64,000 bases of DNA from Sulfurimonas sp. (GCF_014859695.1 NZ_JACUTS010000001.1:1-64000); one strand, 5' to 3'. Positions 28,734 to 37,915 are shown, counted from the stretch's first letter. Translations and numbers: made by a program. Notes: generated by a model from the letters alone, not told the origin.

Positions 28734-29025
28734 AAAAAGCACTATTCTTATCTACTCTTTTTTTGCTCTAAGTGCTCTTTTGTTTGCAGAGATTGGCTAT
28801 CTTTCTCTAGCAAAAGGCATAGATGAAGCAGCACTGAAAAACAAAAGAGAGTTTGTAGAAACCGTGCAGCTTCCAGACCTTTGTATCGCAACAGAGGCTT
28901 CATATATCAGACATAGAAGCTTAAGCGATTTTTTCTCAATCTATAGAGATGACGGTACCTTAAGAGAGTACTTTGCATCTACCTATGTTTATAGCAGTTT
29001 CGATATTTTAAAAGAGGAAAAATGA
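28726..29025 (+). CDS. Small membrane-anchored protein of the NosL-ABC operon, unknown
   Basis: A 99-residue protein with one N-terminal membrane segment (about 7-27) and a short periplasmic part containing one Cys and several His (LPDLCIATEASYIRHRSLSDFF). It overlaps the genes on both sides by 8 and 4 nt, so it belongs firmly to the operon. No family is recognised. A role as small metal-binding or scaffold subunit is conjecture. Confidence 0.7.
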   Translation: MNRKSTILIYSFFALSALLFAEIGYLSLAKGIDEAALKNKREFVETVQLPDLCIATEASYIRHRSLSDFFSIYRDDGTLREYFASTYVYSSFDILKEEK

Positions 29026-30197
29026 GAAGCAAGTTTAACCTCTACATAACCGAGTATGCCATAAACTCCCTGCTTCGCCAGAAATATAAAACATTTTTTA
29101 TCTTCTTGGTTTTGAGCGCTCTTATATTTTTGCTAAGCTCGCTCTTTTTTATAACAAACTCTATAAAGCATGAGCTCTACTCCACCCTCGACTCACTTCC
29201 CGAGATAACTATTCAAAAGATTAAAGCTGGACGTCAAGATGAGATAGATATAGCGGTTGTAGATGATATTTTGCAGATGAGCGGTGTGCAGAGCGCAGTT
29301 GCAAGAGTGTGGGGCTACTACTACTTTGAAAATGCAGGGGTAAACTTCACTCTCGTTGGAATTGAGGAGTATGAAGAGCAGCATAAAGAGTCGCTTAAGG
29401 GTGTTGCAGAATTGCTTGATTTTGATGGCTCTTCCATGATGGTAGGCGAGGGCGTTAAGAGAGTTATGGATGAGAGCTACTACAAAGAGTACTTCAACTT
29501 TATAAAGCCTGAGGGAACTCTAAAAAGAGTTCATATAGGCGGCACATTTGAGGGCGATACCGAGCTTGAGTCAAACGACGTCATAGTTATGAGCAAAAAA
29601 AACATTAGAGAGATTTTTGGGATTGATGAGACAAAAGCGACGGACATAGTGGCAAAAGTCGCAAATCCAAACGAGATAGCGACCATTGCTTCAAAGATAA
29701 AGCTTATGTACCCAGATGCAAGAGTGGTTACAAAAGATGATCTAAAGATAAGTTATCAAAATATTTTTGACTATAAAAGCGGGGTTTTTCTAGCACTCTT
29801 TATTGTCTCTCTCTTTACGTTTTTTATAATTATCTACGACAAAGCAAGCGGGCTCAGCAGCGAAGAGAAGAGGGAGATAGGGATACTCAAAGCTCTTGGC
29901 TGGAGGGTTGACGATGTTTTAAAGGAGAAATTTTACGAGGGGTTTGTGGTCTCGTTTTTCTCCTACATGACGGGTACCATTTTAGCTCTGTTTTTTGTTT
30001 ATGTCCTAAGGGCTCCTCTTATGCAAAACATCTTTGTGGGCTATTCGCAGCTAAAGACATCCTTTAATCTCCCTTTTGTTCTTGATGTGCAGACCATGGC
30101 GCTCATATTTTTTCTAAGTGTACCAATCTATATAGCGGCTACTATTATCCCTGCATGGAGAAGCGCTACACTCGAAGCTGATGAGGTTATAAGATAG
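29022..30197 (+). CDS. FtsX/MacB-type ABC transporter permease
   Basis: A 391-residue protein with one membrane segment near the N-terminus (about 22-45), a large periplasmic domain and three C-terminal segments (about 245-385). The loop GLSSEEKREIGILKALGWRVDDV just after the first C-terminal segment is the FtsX-family coupling motif. Such permeases (LolC/E, MacB) do not move substrate through a classical channel but drive extracytoplasmic work such as lipoprotein or metal-protein handling. It overlaps the ATPase by 1 nt. Confidence 0.9.
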   Translation: MRSKFNLYITEYAINSLLRQKYKTFFIFLVLSALIFLLSSLFFITNSIKHELYSTLDSLPEITIQKIKAGRQDEIDIAVVDDILQMSGVQSAVARVWGYYYFENAGVNFTLVGIEEYEEQHKESLKGVAELLDFDGSSMMVGEGVKRVMDESYYKEYFNFIKPEGTLKRVHIGGTFEGDTELESNDVIVMSKKNIREIFGIDETKATDIVAKVANPNEIATIASKIKLMYPDARVVTKDDLKISYQNIFDYKSGVFLALFIVSLFTFFIIIYDKASGLSSEEKREIGILKALGWRVDDVLKEKFYEGFVVSFFSYMTGTILALFFVYVLRAPLMQNIFVGYSQLKTSFNLPFVLDVQTMALIFFLSVPIYIAATIIPAWRSATLEADEVIR

Positions 30198-30865
30198 TGA
30201 TAAAACTAAAAGATGTAGTCAAAGAGTATACGGCGAACAATGCAGATACTGTAACCGCTTTAAAAAAGATAAGTCTAGAGATAAAAGAGGGGGAGTTTGT
30301 AGTGCTTAGAGGTGCAAGCGGGAGCGGAAAGAGCACCGTTCTCTCACTTATTGCCGCACTTAGCAAGCCGACAAGCGGAGAGGTGGAGGTTGATGGAGAT
30401 AAAATCTCCAAGCTTGCGGACAACTTTGCATCCGAGTATAGACGCCATAACATAGGGTTTGTTTTTCAAAAATACAATCTTATTTCTACTCTTAGCGTCA
30501 AAGAGAATATTATTTTGCCGCTTGTTCCCATGAATCTTAGCCAAAAAGAGATAGAGGAGAGACTCTTGAGAGTTTTAAAAATGTTTCATATTGAGCATAA
30601 AGCCAATCAGCTTGTCAAAAATCTCTCAGGCGGAGAGCAGCAAAGAGTGGCAATTGCCAGAGCAAATATAAACAATCCCAAGATTATTTTAGCGGATGAG
30701 CCTACGGCAAATCTGGATGAAAAGTTGTCGCTGCATCTTATAGAGATGTTAAAGGAGTTAAAAGCCGAGGGAAAAACAATCGTAGTCGCAACGCATGACC
30801 CTCTCTTTTTCGGGCTCTCTTTTGCAGACAAAGAGATAGAGCTGCATCATGGGAGTATGCTTTAG
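30197..30865 (+). CDS. LolD/MacB-type ABC ATPase
   Basis: A 222-residue ATP-binding protein with Walker A GASGSGKST (about 37-45), signature LSGGEQQR and Walker B IILADEPTAN. It pairs with the FtsX-type permease just upstream. The next gene starts one base after its stop. Confidence 0.93.
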   Translation: MIKLKDVVKEYTANNADTVTALKKISLEIKEGEFVVLRGASGSGKSTVLSLIAALSKPTSGEVEVDGDKISKLADNFASEYRRHNIGFVFQKYNLISTLSVKENIILPLVPMNLSQKEIEERLLRVLKMFHIEHKANQLVKNLSGGEQQRVAIARANINNPKIILADEPTANLDEKLSLHLIEMLKELKAEGKTIVVATHDPLFFGLSFADKEIELHHGSML

Positions 30866-31813
30866 ATGTTTTTAACTCCCGAAGTTCTTGCAATATTTAT
30901 CTTAAATGCAGTATTTGCGCTCTTCGCCTCCATTGCATTTTTTCTTAGTGTTAGAATCTATCTAAAGTGGAACATGAACTCATCCTCTGCCTCTCAGTAT
31001 GAGCTTGAGAAGCAGAGTTTTTTGGGCGCTACGATTATAAAGTATATTTTAATAACCAAAACAGCTCTTTTTCTCTTTTTTATATTTACGCTTGATAAGA
31101 TTTCCAATGTTATAACCGGAGCCATGTGTGCGGCAGGCGTGGTCGATGCGACGCAGACGGGAGCTTCTCTGATTGTTTTAAAAATCCTAAATATCTATCT
31201 TTTTGCTCTGTGGCTAAAACTTCATGCACAAGACTTGAGCGATAAGCAGCAGCCCTATACAAGGATGAAATTTGGATTTTTCATACCTCTGTTTTTTCTC
31301 TTTGCGGCAGAGGTGATTTTAGAGACAGTTATGTTTAGCTCCATTGAGATTGACAAGATGGTAAGCTGCTGCGGAAGCATATATTCAAGTACTTCTACCT
31401 CTGTGATATCTTCGCTTTTTTTACTGGATACCTCTGTTTTGGTTGCTCTGTTTTATGGTAGTTACCTCTTGATTGTTCTATTTTATTTTGTAAAAAACAG
31501 ATATATTTTCTCATTTTTAAATTTTCTTTTTATACCTATCTCGCTTATTTCTCTGATACTTTTTTTCGGCACATATATCTACGAGCTTCCATCACACCAC
31601 TGCCCGTTCTGCTTTTTGCAGAGTGACTACTATTATGTGGGGTATCTAGTATATACTCTTCTTTTTTTGGGAACATTTCATGGGATATCTGTTAGTTTTT
31701 CAAAAGAGAGGGAGAGAAGCTACAAAGCCTCACTTTTATTTAATTCTCTTTATGTTATATTGTTGTCTATGTATGTAGTTGTATACTACATGAAAAATGG
31801 TGTTTTTCTATAG
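30866..31813 (+). CDS. Polytopic membrane protein with conserved-looking Cys/His clusters
   Basis: A 315-residue protein with about eight hydrophobic segments. Three Cys sites fall in loops: GAMCAAGV (about 91), SCCGSIYSS (about 168) and SHHCPFCFLQSDYYYVGY (about 245). The last, HHCPFC, looks like a metal or disulfide site. It lies between the ABC ATPase and a NosL lipoprotein, so a role in copper transfer or thiol chemistry across the inner membrane is plausible. No named family recognised. It starts directly after the ATPase stop. Confidence 0.75.
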   Translation: MFLTPEVLAIFILNAVFALFASIAFFLSVRIYLKWNMNSSSASQYELEKQSFLGATIIKYILITKTALFLFFIFTLDKISNVITGAMCAAGVVDATQTGASLIVLKILNIYLFALWLKLHAQDLSDKQQPYTRMKFGFFIPLFFLFAAEVILETVMFSSIEIDKMVSCCGSIYSSTSTSVISSLFLLDTSVLVALFYGSYLLIVLFYFVKNRYIFSFLNFLFIPISLISLILFFGTYIYELPSHHCPFCFLQSDYYYVGYLVYTLLFLGTFHGISVSFSKERERSYKASLLFNSLYVILLSMYVVVYYMKNGVFL

Positions 31814-31821
31814 GGATATAT

Positions 31822-32253
31822 ATGGTAAAGTTCAAGATTATTCTATTTTCGTTGCTGGTGTTTATGTTTTTAGGTTGTGAGAAAGGAGATAGTAACGGTC
31901 CTGCAAAAATAAACTGGGACAGAGATATGTGTGACAGATGTGTTATGGTCATAAGTGACAGAAAGCATGCATTGCAGCTCAAAGACCCAAATACAAGAAG
32001 AGTCTATAAGTTTGATGATATAGGCTGTATGGCATTATGGTTTATTGAAGAAAACATTGAGTATAAAGAGAGTGCTGCTATCTGGATTACAGATGCTTAC
32101 ACGGGAGAGTGGATAAATGCAAGAGAGGCGTTTTACACAACTAACAATATAACTCCTATGGCATTTGGATTTAGTGCTTATGAATCAAAAGAGTATATAA
32201 AAGCGGGCGAAGAAGTCATCGCCTATGATGAGGTATTAAAAAGAATAAAATGA
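31822..32253 (+). CDS. NosL-family lipoprotein
   Basis: A 143-residue lipoprotein (lipobox FLGC about 14-17). The Cys-x-x-Cys-x-Met site MCDRCVM, then KFDDIGCMALWF and NNITPMAFGFSAYE, match NosL, a periplasmic Cu(I) chaperone for NosZ. It is closely similar in these blocks to the lipoprotein at 39870, so the two are probable paralogues. Its stop overlaps the regulator gene (ATGA). Confidence 0.88.
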   Translation: MVKFKIILFSLLVFMFLGCEKGDSNGPAKINWDRDMCDRCVMVISDRKHALQLKDPNTRRVYKFDDIGCMALWFIEENIEYKESAAIWITDAYTGEWINAREAFYTTNNITPMAFGFSAYESKEYIKAGEEVIAYDEVLKRIK

Positions 32254-32879
32254 GAGTACATTTAGAAAATATAGTTCTTTTTAAAAATATTGATGAAGAG
32301 ACAATTAACAAGATAGAAAATTTTACTACAGAGCACAGAGTTAGCAAAGACAATATTGTATTTTATGAGGGCGATGAGCCTAAATACCTATATCTTTTGG
32401 TTAAGGGCGTGATTAAGCTTTATAAAACATCATCAAATCATAAAGAGGTAGTGCTTAAATACTTTCATGACAATGAGCTTATAGGCGAAGTTGCAAATTT
32501 TGAAGGTATGCCATACCCTGCGACCGCAAAAGCATACAGCGATGTGGAGTTTTTGAAGATAGATTTTGAGAAGCTAAAAGAGGTCATCTTTTCAAATCCC
32601 AATATGGCATTTAATATTCAAACCTCTCTTATAAAAAAGATTAAAAACCTCGAAAATATCATATCTACCAACTTGGTTCTAGACTCAAAAGAGAGAGTCG
32701 CTAAATATATCTACAACCATTCGGAAGATTTTTTTGAGACTAAAAACATAGAGATAGCAGAAGTTCTCGGCGTCTCGCCTGAAACACTCTCTAGAATACT
32801 TAAGTTTTTCAAAGACAAAGAGATAATCAATGTCAAAACCAAATTTGCAGACAAAGAGGCTCTAAGAGAGTTTTTTTAA
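32250..32879 (+). CDS. Crp/Fnr family transcriptional regulator
   Basis: A 209-residue regulator with a cyclic-nucleotide-like beta barrel (about 10-120), a long dimer helix and a winged helix-turn-helix (about 155-195). The recognition helix reads SPETLSRIL; the E-x-x-S-R pattern is that of Fnr, which reads TTGAT half-sites. There is no N-terminal Cys cluster, so it is not an iron-sulfur oxygen sensor; a NO or haem-type signal is plausible, as for the Nss regulators of Wolinella. It is translationally coupled to nosL-like 31822. Confidence 0.9.
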   Translation: MRVHLENIVLFKNIDEETINKIENFTTEHRVSKDNIVFYEGDEPKYLYLLVKGVIKLYKTSSNHKEVVLKYFHDNELIGEVANFEGMPYPATAKAYSDVEFLKIDFEKLKEVIFSNPNMAFNIQTSLIKKIKNLENIISTNLVLDSKERVAKYIYNHSEDFFETKNIEIAEVLGVSPETLSRILKFFKDKEIINVKTKFADKEALREFF

Positions 32880-32893
32880 AAATAGAGATAGAA

Positions 32894-32907
32894 CTGACCT
32901 ATATCAA
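32894..32907. promoter_or_regulatory. Fnr-like box before the pentaheme cytochrome gene
   Basis: CTGACCTATATCAA matches the TTGAY-N4-RTCAA consensus except at its first base. It is centred 63.5 bp before the ATG, and a -10 TAAAAT (32930-32935) follows exactly 22 bp after it, as in three other promoters of this window. Confidence 0.6.
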
Positions 32908-32963
32908 CGCCAAGAGCTCTTCGCTTAGTTAAAATACTTCAATTTTAATCCACGGAGGGAAGA

Positions 32964-34088
32964 ATGCGTTATTTTTTTTTATTGCTAGGTGCAATTCTAT
33001 TTGCAGCTCACTTAGAGGCAAGCGAGAGCAAGGTGTGCCAGGCTTGCCACCCGATAATCTATGATGAGTATTACGAATCTTCTCACCGCAACGCATCTAT
33101 TTATAACAATCCAATCCATAAAGCTATGTGGGAGAAACACCCAAAAGACGAGAAGGGGTACACTTGCGCAAAGTGCCACTCTCCAAGTGATTTAGAGGTT
33201 CTTCAAAGCGGAATCGTTACAAAAAATGAGACTCAGGTAGAAGAGCCGATCTCTTGTATCTACTGTCACAGCATAAAAGATGTTCAAGTGGGTGAGAGTT
33301 CAAACAGCAATATTTTAGTCGATAAAAAACGCGAATTCTATACAGCTCAAGAGGGTAAAAAGGGCAGTGCAGAGTATGAGATGGAGTCCTCATGGTTTGG
33401 ATTAAAAAAGGAGCCAAAGAGCTCTCCCTATCACAAGATTGACTATGACAACGAAAACTACTATAGCGGAAATGCCTGTATGGGATGTCACTCTCATGCA
33501 AATAACGATCACGGTTTTGATATAACGATGCTTGACGCACTAATAAGCAAAGATGACAAAAATAGCTGTGTTACATGCCATATGCCGCAGGTTATCGGCT
33601 CAAAAGTCACAATACATGAGACAAAAACACATGCGTATCACGGTATCGCGGGGATTTACCACAAAAGCACGAACATGGGAGAATATATTGACTTTAATCT
33701 CTCAAAAAAGAGTGATAGCTTTAGTGTAAACGTCATAAACAGATCAAATCATGCTCTTTTTGGACAGGCATTTAGACAGGGAATTTTAAAAGCAGAAATA
33801 AAGAGGGGCGATAAGACAATTACGCTTGAGCCTTTTATATTTGAGAGAATATTGGCTCGTGATGGCGTAGAGGTTATGCCGTGGGAAGCGAATGAGGCTA
33901 TAAAAGATACCCTTATTTATGCAAAAAGAGAGGTTTTATTTAATGAGACTCTTCTTGGTGGAGATAAGCTTACCCTAACTCTGGGAGTTCAAAGAATATC
34001 TCAAGAGGGTGCTAAAAAGCTTGGCTTAGAGCTTGACAAAGAGTTTACAAAATTTAGAGTTTTAAAAAGTGAGACATTTGGTTTTTAA
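32964..34088 (+). CDS. Periplasmic pentaheme c-type cytochrome
   Basis: A 374-residue secreted protein (signal about 1-20) with five CxxCH haem sites: CQACH (about 25), CAKCH (about 68), CIYCH, CMGCH and CVTCH, all in the first 215 residues. Extra histidines (YESSHRN, NPIHKAM) look like axial ligands. The last 140 residues have no haem motif and look beta-rich. The layout resembles the cytochrome c554 group of multihaem proteins. It may carry electrons in N-oxide respiration. The acceptor is unknown. It follows the regulator gene, with its own Fnr-like promoter. Confidence 0.85.
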   Translation: MRYFFLLLGAILFAAHLEASESKVCQACHPIIYDEYYESSHRNASIYNNPIHKAMWEKHPKDEKGYTCAKCHSPSDLEVLQSGIVTKNETQVEEPISCIYCHSIKDVQVGESSNSNILVDKKREFYTAQEGKKGSAEYEMESSWFGLKKEPKSSPYHKIDYDNENYYSGNACMGCHSHANNDHGFDITMLDALISKDDKNSCVTCHMPQVIGSKVTIHETKTHAYHGIAGIYHKSTNMGEYIDFNLSKKSDSFSVNVINRSNHALFGQAFRQGILKAEIKRGDKTITLEPFIFERILARDGVEVMPWEANEAIKDTLIYAKREVLFNETLLGGDKLTLTLGVQRISQEGAKKLGLELDKEFTKFRVLKSETFGF

Positions 34089-34153
34089 GTAACAATTTTT
34101 TATATTTGTGTAAAATACCTTAATAAATAAAATATATATTACGGGTAGCATAA

Positions 34154-34846
34154 ATGGTACAAGAAGATGTACGAGTATTAATGGTGGAAGATGATGAGAT
34201 ACTAGCAGAGCTTATATCTGATTATCTTCACAATTGCGGAATAACAGTTGAAGTAAACTCTGACCCTACAACCGTAATAGAGCATCTTAAAAAAACAAAC
34301 TTTGATCTTATTATCCTTGATCTGACGCTTCCAAAGATGGACGGGTTATTTCTTTGTGAAAAGATCTCCGCCGCTTTTGATATTCCCATCATCATCTCAT
34401 CTGCAAGAGACGAGGTAAGCGACAAAGTTTTGGGTCTTGAGAAGGGTGCGGATGATTATCTCCCTAAGCCTTATGACCCTAGAGAGCTTGTTGCTAGAAT
34501 ACATGCAATGCTAAGGCGTAAAAAATCATCTTCATCCGCACCTCTTAAGGAAGAGATATTTGGAGATTTTAAAATTGACAAATCAAAGATGGTTATACAC
34601 CACAAAGATATTGCCCTTGATTTAACCGTAGCAGAGTACGGCGTTTTGTCCTTTTTTATCAATCAAAGAGGCATAGTGCTTAGCAGAGGAACGATTCTAG
34701 ATGCAGTTGAGGGTTTGAGCTGGGAGAGTGATGAGAGAAGTATAGATGTCATCATTAGTCGTTTGCGCTCAAAACTACTCGACAATCCAAGAGCTCCTAC
34801 ATATATAGAGTCTGTTCGCGGCATCGGTTACAGGATGAAGAGTTGA
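34154..34846 (+). CDS. OmpR-family response regulator
   Basis: A 230-residue protein: receiver domain (about 7-118) with the acidic pair VEDDE, phospho-Asp in LIILDLTLP, Ser in ISSARD and Lys in YLPKPYDP; then an OmpR-type winged helix domain ending in RGIGYRM. It overlaps the kinase gene by 4 nt. It is the best candidate to bind the triple TTAACA arrays before the porin and DUF302 genes, since OmpR-family dimers typically bind direct repeats spaced 11 bp. Confidence 0.95.
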   Translation: MVQEDVRVLMVEDDEILAELISDYLHNCGITVEVNSDPTTVIEHLKKTNFDLIILDLTLPKMDGLFLCEKISAAFDIPIIISSARDEVSDKVLGLEKGADDYLPKPYDPRELVARIHAMLRRKKSSSSAPLKEEIFGDFKIDKSKMVIHHKDIALDLTVAEYGVLSFFINQRGIVLSRGTILDAVEGLSWESDERSIDVIISRLRSKLLDNPRAPTYIESVRGIGYRMKS

Positions 34847-36054
34847 GTAGACACTCTATTTTATTTAAGATAGGGATCTTTTTCTCTATAGCATTTGTCA
34901 TAATCACAATTCTTTTTAAATTTATGTATGACTATGAGTTCTTATCGGTCAAAGAGAAGCTAAAGGGTCACTATCACAAAGTGGCAAGATACGTTATGCA
35001 GCACCACACGGGCATAGACTCCAACGAGGAGTTCTTGAAAAATCTGGAGAAAAAGCACATAAAAATAGTAGGGGATGATAAAGAAAAATTAGTGAAATTG
35101 CCAAAAAGCGATTCCATATCGTGCGGAATGCTCTACTTTGATCTTTACGAGAGGGATGGATACAGGTATCTTGTAACGCCGGATGTAACCGGAGGACTTA
35201 TTTTAAAAGATATGAATACCAAACCGATAAACGTATACTATATGTGGTGGCTTTATGGCGCTTTTGTATTCGTATTTTTGGCTCTCTTTCTCTCCATTGC
35301 AATAAGCATGTACCCACTAAAACATCTACAGACGCAGATTCGGCGTTTTGGAGAGGGAGATATGGATATTGATCTTGCATCTAAGGGAAAAGATGAGATT
35401 GCAGAGGTCTCAAACGAGTTTGACAAAGCAGTTAAAAAGATAAAAGCGATGATAAACTCAAGAGCAATATTTATACGAAATATAACACATGAGTTGAAAA
35501 CACCCATAACAAAAGGGAGACTCTCCTTGGAGTTCTTGGAGGAGTCTCGTACAAAAGATATTCTTACAAATGTTTTTTTGCGCCTAAACCTACTTACCAG
35601 AGAGATTGTGCAGATTGAGAACATAACCGCGTGTGACTGCAATATAGACAAAAAGAGCTACCATCTGACAGATATTTTAGACAATGCTGCAGATCTGCTC
35701 TTTTTGGAACCTGAGAGCATAAAAAACAATCTTGATAACAGAGTTGTTGAGGTTGATTTTGATCTTATGAGCATAGCGTTTAAAAATCTTATTGATAATG
35801 GCATAAAGTACTCAATAGATTCTGAAGTTTACCTTGATCTTCAAGGCAATGAACTTGCATTTTGCAGCAAAGGCGATAAGCTACAATATCCTCTTGAGTA
35901 CTATACGCAACCTTTTACAAAGTGCGATACAAACTTGAGTGAGAGTTTCGGGCTGGGTCTTTACATAGTAAACTACATTTTAGAAAAACATGACTACTCT
36001 CTATTATACAGCTACAAAGATGGCATCAACTCTTTTACTATAACGCTTTGTTAA
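34843..36054 (+). CDS. ArsS-like sensor histidine kinase
   Basis: A 403-residue membrane kinase starting with TTG: membrane segments at about 8-28 and 135-158 flank a periplasmic sensor of about 105 residues; then HAMP (about 160-212), a HisKA domain with H-box NITHELKTPITKG (about 222) and an ATPase domain with N-box FKNLIDNGIKYS and G-box ESFGLGLYIV. The overall pattern is that of the ArsS-type kinases of Campylobacterota. The stop codon lies inside the first TTAACA repeat of the porin promoter. Confidence 0.93.
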   Translation: MSRHSILFKIGIFFSIAFVIITILFKFMYDYEFLSVKEKLKGHYHKVARYVMQHHTGIDSNEEFLKNLEKKHIKIVGDDKEKLVKLPKSDSISCGMLYFDLYERDGYRYLVTPDVTGGLILKDMNTKPINVYYMWWLYGAFVFVFLALFLSIAISMYPLKHLQTQIRRFGEGDMDIDLASKGKDEIAEVSNEFDKAVKKIKAMINSRAIFIRNITHELKTPITKGRLSLEFLEESRTKDILTNVFLRLNLLTREIVQIENITACDCNIDKKSYHLTDILDNAADLLFLEPESIKNNLDNRVVEVDFDLMSIAFKNLIDNGIKYSIDSEVYLDLQGNELAFCSKGDKLQYPLEYYTQPFTKCDTNLSESFGLGLYIVNYILEKHDYSLLYSYKDGINSFTITLC

Positions 36055-36078
36055 CAATTCATTAACAAAAAGTTAACA
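36051..36078. promoter_or_regulatory. Triple TTAACA operator before the porin gene
   Basis: TTAACA occurs at 36051, 36062 and 36073, each 11 bp apart. A -10 TATACT (36099-36104) follows 20 bp after the last repeat. This is a classic layout for activation by an OmpR-family regulator. Confidence 0.75.
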
Positions 36079-36172
36079 CCCAATTTATAAAGCTCTCTTA
36101 TACTACATTTATGCAGTTTGAACTCAAAGTAGTTTTAAACTACAGATAAAATTCTAAAAAAAAGGGTTATGG

Positions 36173-37552
36173 ATGAAAAAAGCTATAAAATTGTCCTTAG
36201 CGGCAGCTTTGGCAGGCGGAGCAATGCTTCAGGCGGCAGATGTTGATATTAATGGTTACAGAGGTGGAAGTATTGATTTAATGCTAAAGGCGATGACCGT
36301 AATAGATGATGAGAAAAATGGTTTTGCACCGAGCAACGGAAGTGGTTATTTGGTAAAGCTTAAGTATGAAACCCCTGATGTTTGGCTAGATGGTCTAAAA
36401 GTCGGTGTTGGTATGTATGTCAATGGTGATGCTGGTTTAACAGAATGGGATGAAAAAGGTGCTCCAACTTATGATAAAGGCGCATACGGGATGGTTGTTG
36501 ATGTGGATGGTGAATCAAAAGCACTTATGGGTGAGTTTTATCTCTCATACAAACATCAGTATTTTGATGCAAAATTTGGACGTCAAACACTTGACACTCC
36601 GCTTACAAAGATAAATACATCTCTTATGCCAAACTTCTATGAGGCGTATATGTTAGGTACAAACGTAATAGAGGGTCTTCGTTTAACTGCAGGTCAGATC
36701 ACAAAAATGTCTCTTGGTTCCCGTGCAGCACCGGATTGGGGAATAATAGGTGAAAATACAGGAACGGCAGGCGTTGCTGTTAACATTGAACAGTTAGGCG
36801 GAGACATTGAGCAAGCTAAGTTTTACAATATGGGAACAATAGCTGGTAAAGACAGCACGGCAGGGCGTACTGTGATTGGTGCTACATATACGGGTATAAA
36901 AAATCTTAAAGCTGATTTTTGGGTTTATCACTCTGATGATATAGCAAATGACATATATGCAGAGGTAGGCTATAAAATCCCAGTCTCTGAAGGTATGGCA
37001 GTAAACTTAAATGCTCAGTACTTAATGCAAAAAGATACTGGCGATAGTTTGGCAGGCGAGAGAGACTTTAATATGTTCGGTGCAAAAGTCGCACTTGGTA
37101 CTAAAAAGTGGGGAGTTTTTGCTGCATACAATCAGTCTGGAAAAAAAGATGATCTTGGAGCTAACCAAGAGGGGCAATACTTTAATGCTTGGGGAGCAGA
37201 CCCTGCATATACAAGCTCTATCTTCTCTCGTAACGCATACCGTGAAGATGTAGATGCATATAAAGTAGGTGCTCACTACGTTATTATGAAAGGCTTGAGA
37301 GTAAGTGTTGACTATGCTAACTACGGTAAATCTGCATCATCTGCAGGTAATGTTGCAGCGCTAACAAAATTAGCTATGGATGATGCGTACGAGGTTGATA
37401 TAGGTGTTAACTATAGAGCAAATGAAAACTGGTTTTTCAGAGTATTTAATGCAAGACGTGTAAGTGAGTTTAACGGTACTACTCCAAGTGCATTTGACGA
37501 TCATGAAAGACGTCAAAACCACTACCGTGCTGTAGCGGTATACAACTTCTAA
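36173..37552 (+). CDS. Outer-membrane porin
   Basis: A 459-residue porin with a signal peptide (about 1-21, ending LQAADV), long alternating strands and a C-terminal NHYRAVAVYNF. The layout (VDINGYRGGSIDLMLKAMT..., KFGRQTLDTPLTKINTSLMPNFYEAYMLG) fits the Opr-like porins of Campylobacterota, expected to be 16- or 18-stranded. It follows the two-component system and has a triple TTAACA operator, so it is probably its main target. Confidence 0.85.
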   Translation: MKKAIKLSLAAALAGGAMLQAADVDINGYRGGSIDLMLKAMTVIDDEKNGFAPSNGSGYLVKLKYETPDVWLDGLKVGVGMYVNGDAGLTEWDEKGAPTYDKGAYGMVVDVDGESKALMGEFYLSYKHQYFDAKFGRQTLDTPLTKINTSLMPNFYEAYMLGTNVIEGLRLTAGQITKMSLGSRAAPDWGIIGENTGTAGVAVNIEQLGGDIEQAKFYNMGTIAGKDSTAGRTVIGATYTGIKNLKADFWVYHSDDIANDIYAEVGYKIPVSEGMAVNLNAQYLMQKDTGDSLAGERDFNMFGAKVALGTKKWGVFAAYNQSGKKDDLGANQEGQYFNAWGADPAYTSSIFSRNAYREDVDAYKVGAHYVIMKGLRVSVDYANYGKSASSAGNVAALTKLAMDDAYEVDIGVNYRANENWFFRVFNARRVSEFNGTTPSAFDDHERRQNHYRAVAVYNF

Positions 37553-37574
37553 CACTTAATTTTCTCCTACAAGA

Positions 37575-37594
37575 TTGCCGGACTAGTCTGGCAA
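37575..37594 (+). terminator. Hairpin after the porin gene
   Basis: TTGCCGGACTAGTCTGGCAA is a near-perfect palindrome (GU pairs at two places), 22 nt after the porin stop. No long T-run follows, but it fits a 3' mRNA end. Confidence 0.6.
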
Positions 37595-37617
37595 TAAACT
37601 CTCCTGTTTTAATTTTT

Positions 37618-37642
37618 ATAGGCTCTCTTCTCAAGAGCCTAT
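37618..37642. terminator. Second hairpin in the porin-DUF302 gap
   Basis: ATAGGCTCT-CTTCTCA-AGAGCCTAT is a perfect 9-bp stem. Between this and the hairpin at 37876 the 363-bp gap shows no supported gene, only AT-rich DNA with scattered promoter-like words. Confidence 0.5.
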
Positions 37643-37875
37643 ATTCCCAATAATATTTCTTGTTTAAATAAATATTTATAGTTCAATCTTCTCTCTTTTG
37701 CAGCTGTCTAACATATAAATAGTGCATACACTTTAGCTATAACTATCTATGCATATTTGGCTATGCTTTGAACTGTTTTGTATGCTGTATTAGTAGTTTT
37801 AAGATGTGAGGGTTTTACTTTTTAACTGTTTATAATTAAGTATTTTTTGGGGAATTATATAGTTTATAAGAGGTA

Positions 37876-37903
37876 TCAAACTCTCGCAAAAGCGGGAGTT
37901 TGA
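37876..37903 (-). terminator. Terminator hairpin of the DUF302 gene
   Basis: TCAAACTCTCGC-AAAA-GCGGGAGTTTGA is a 12-bp stem with one wobble pair, 13 nt beyond the DUF302 stop. Confidence 0.7.
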
Positions 37904-37915
37904 AGGGAGTTTTAG

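Noticed and set aside
36062-36078. AT-rich palindromic reading of the TTAACA region as an Fnr or Fur box
   Set aside because: The words are direct repeats at 11-bp pitch, and half-sites do not match TTGAT or TGATAAT.
37643-37875. Possible small gene or RNA between the porin and DUF302 genes
   Set aside because: Only very short frames, no ribosome sites, and no clear promoter-terminator pair; left unannotated.
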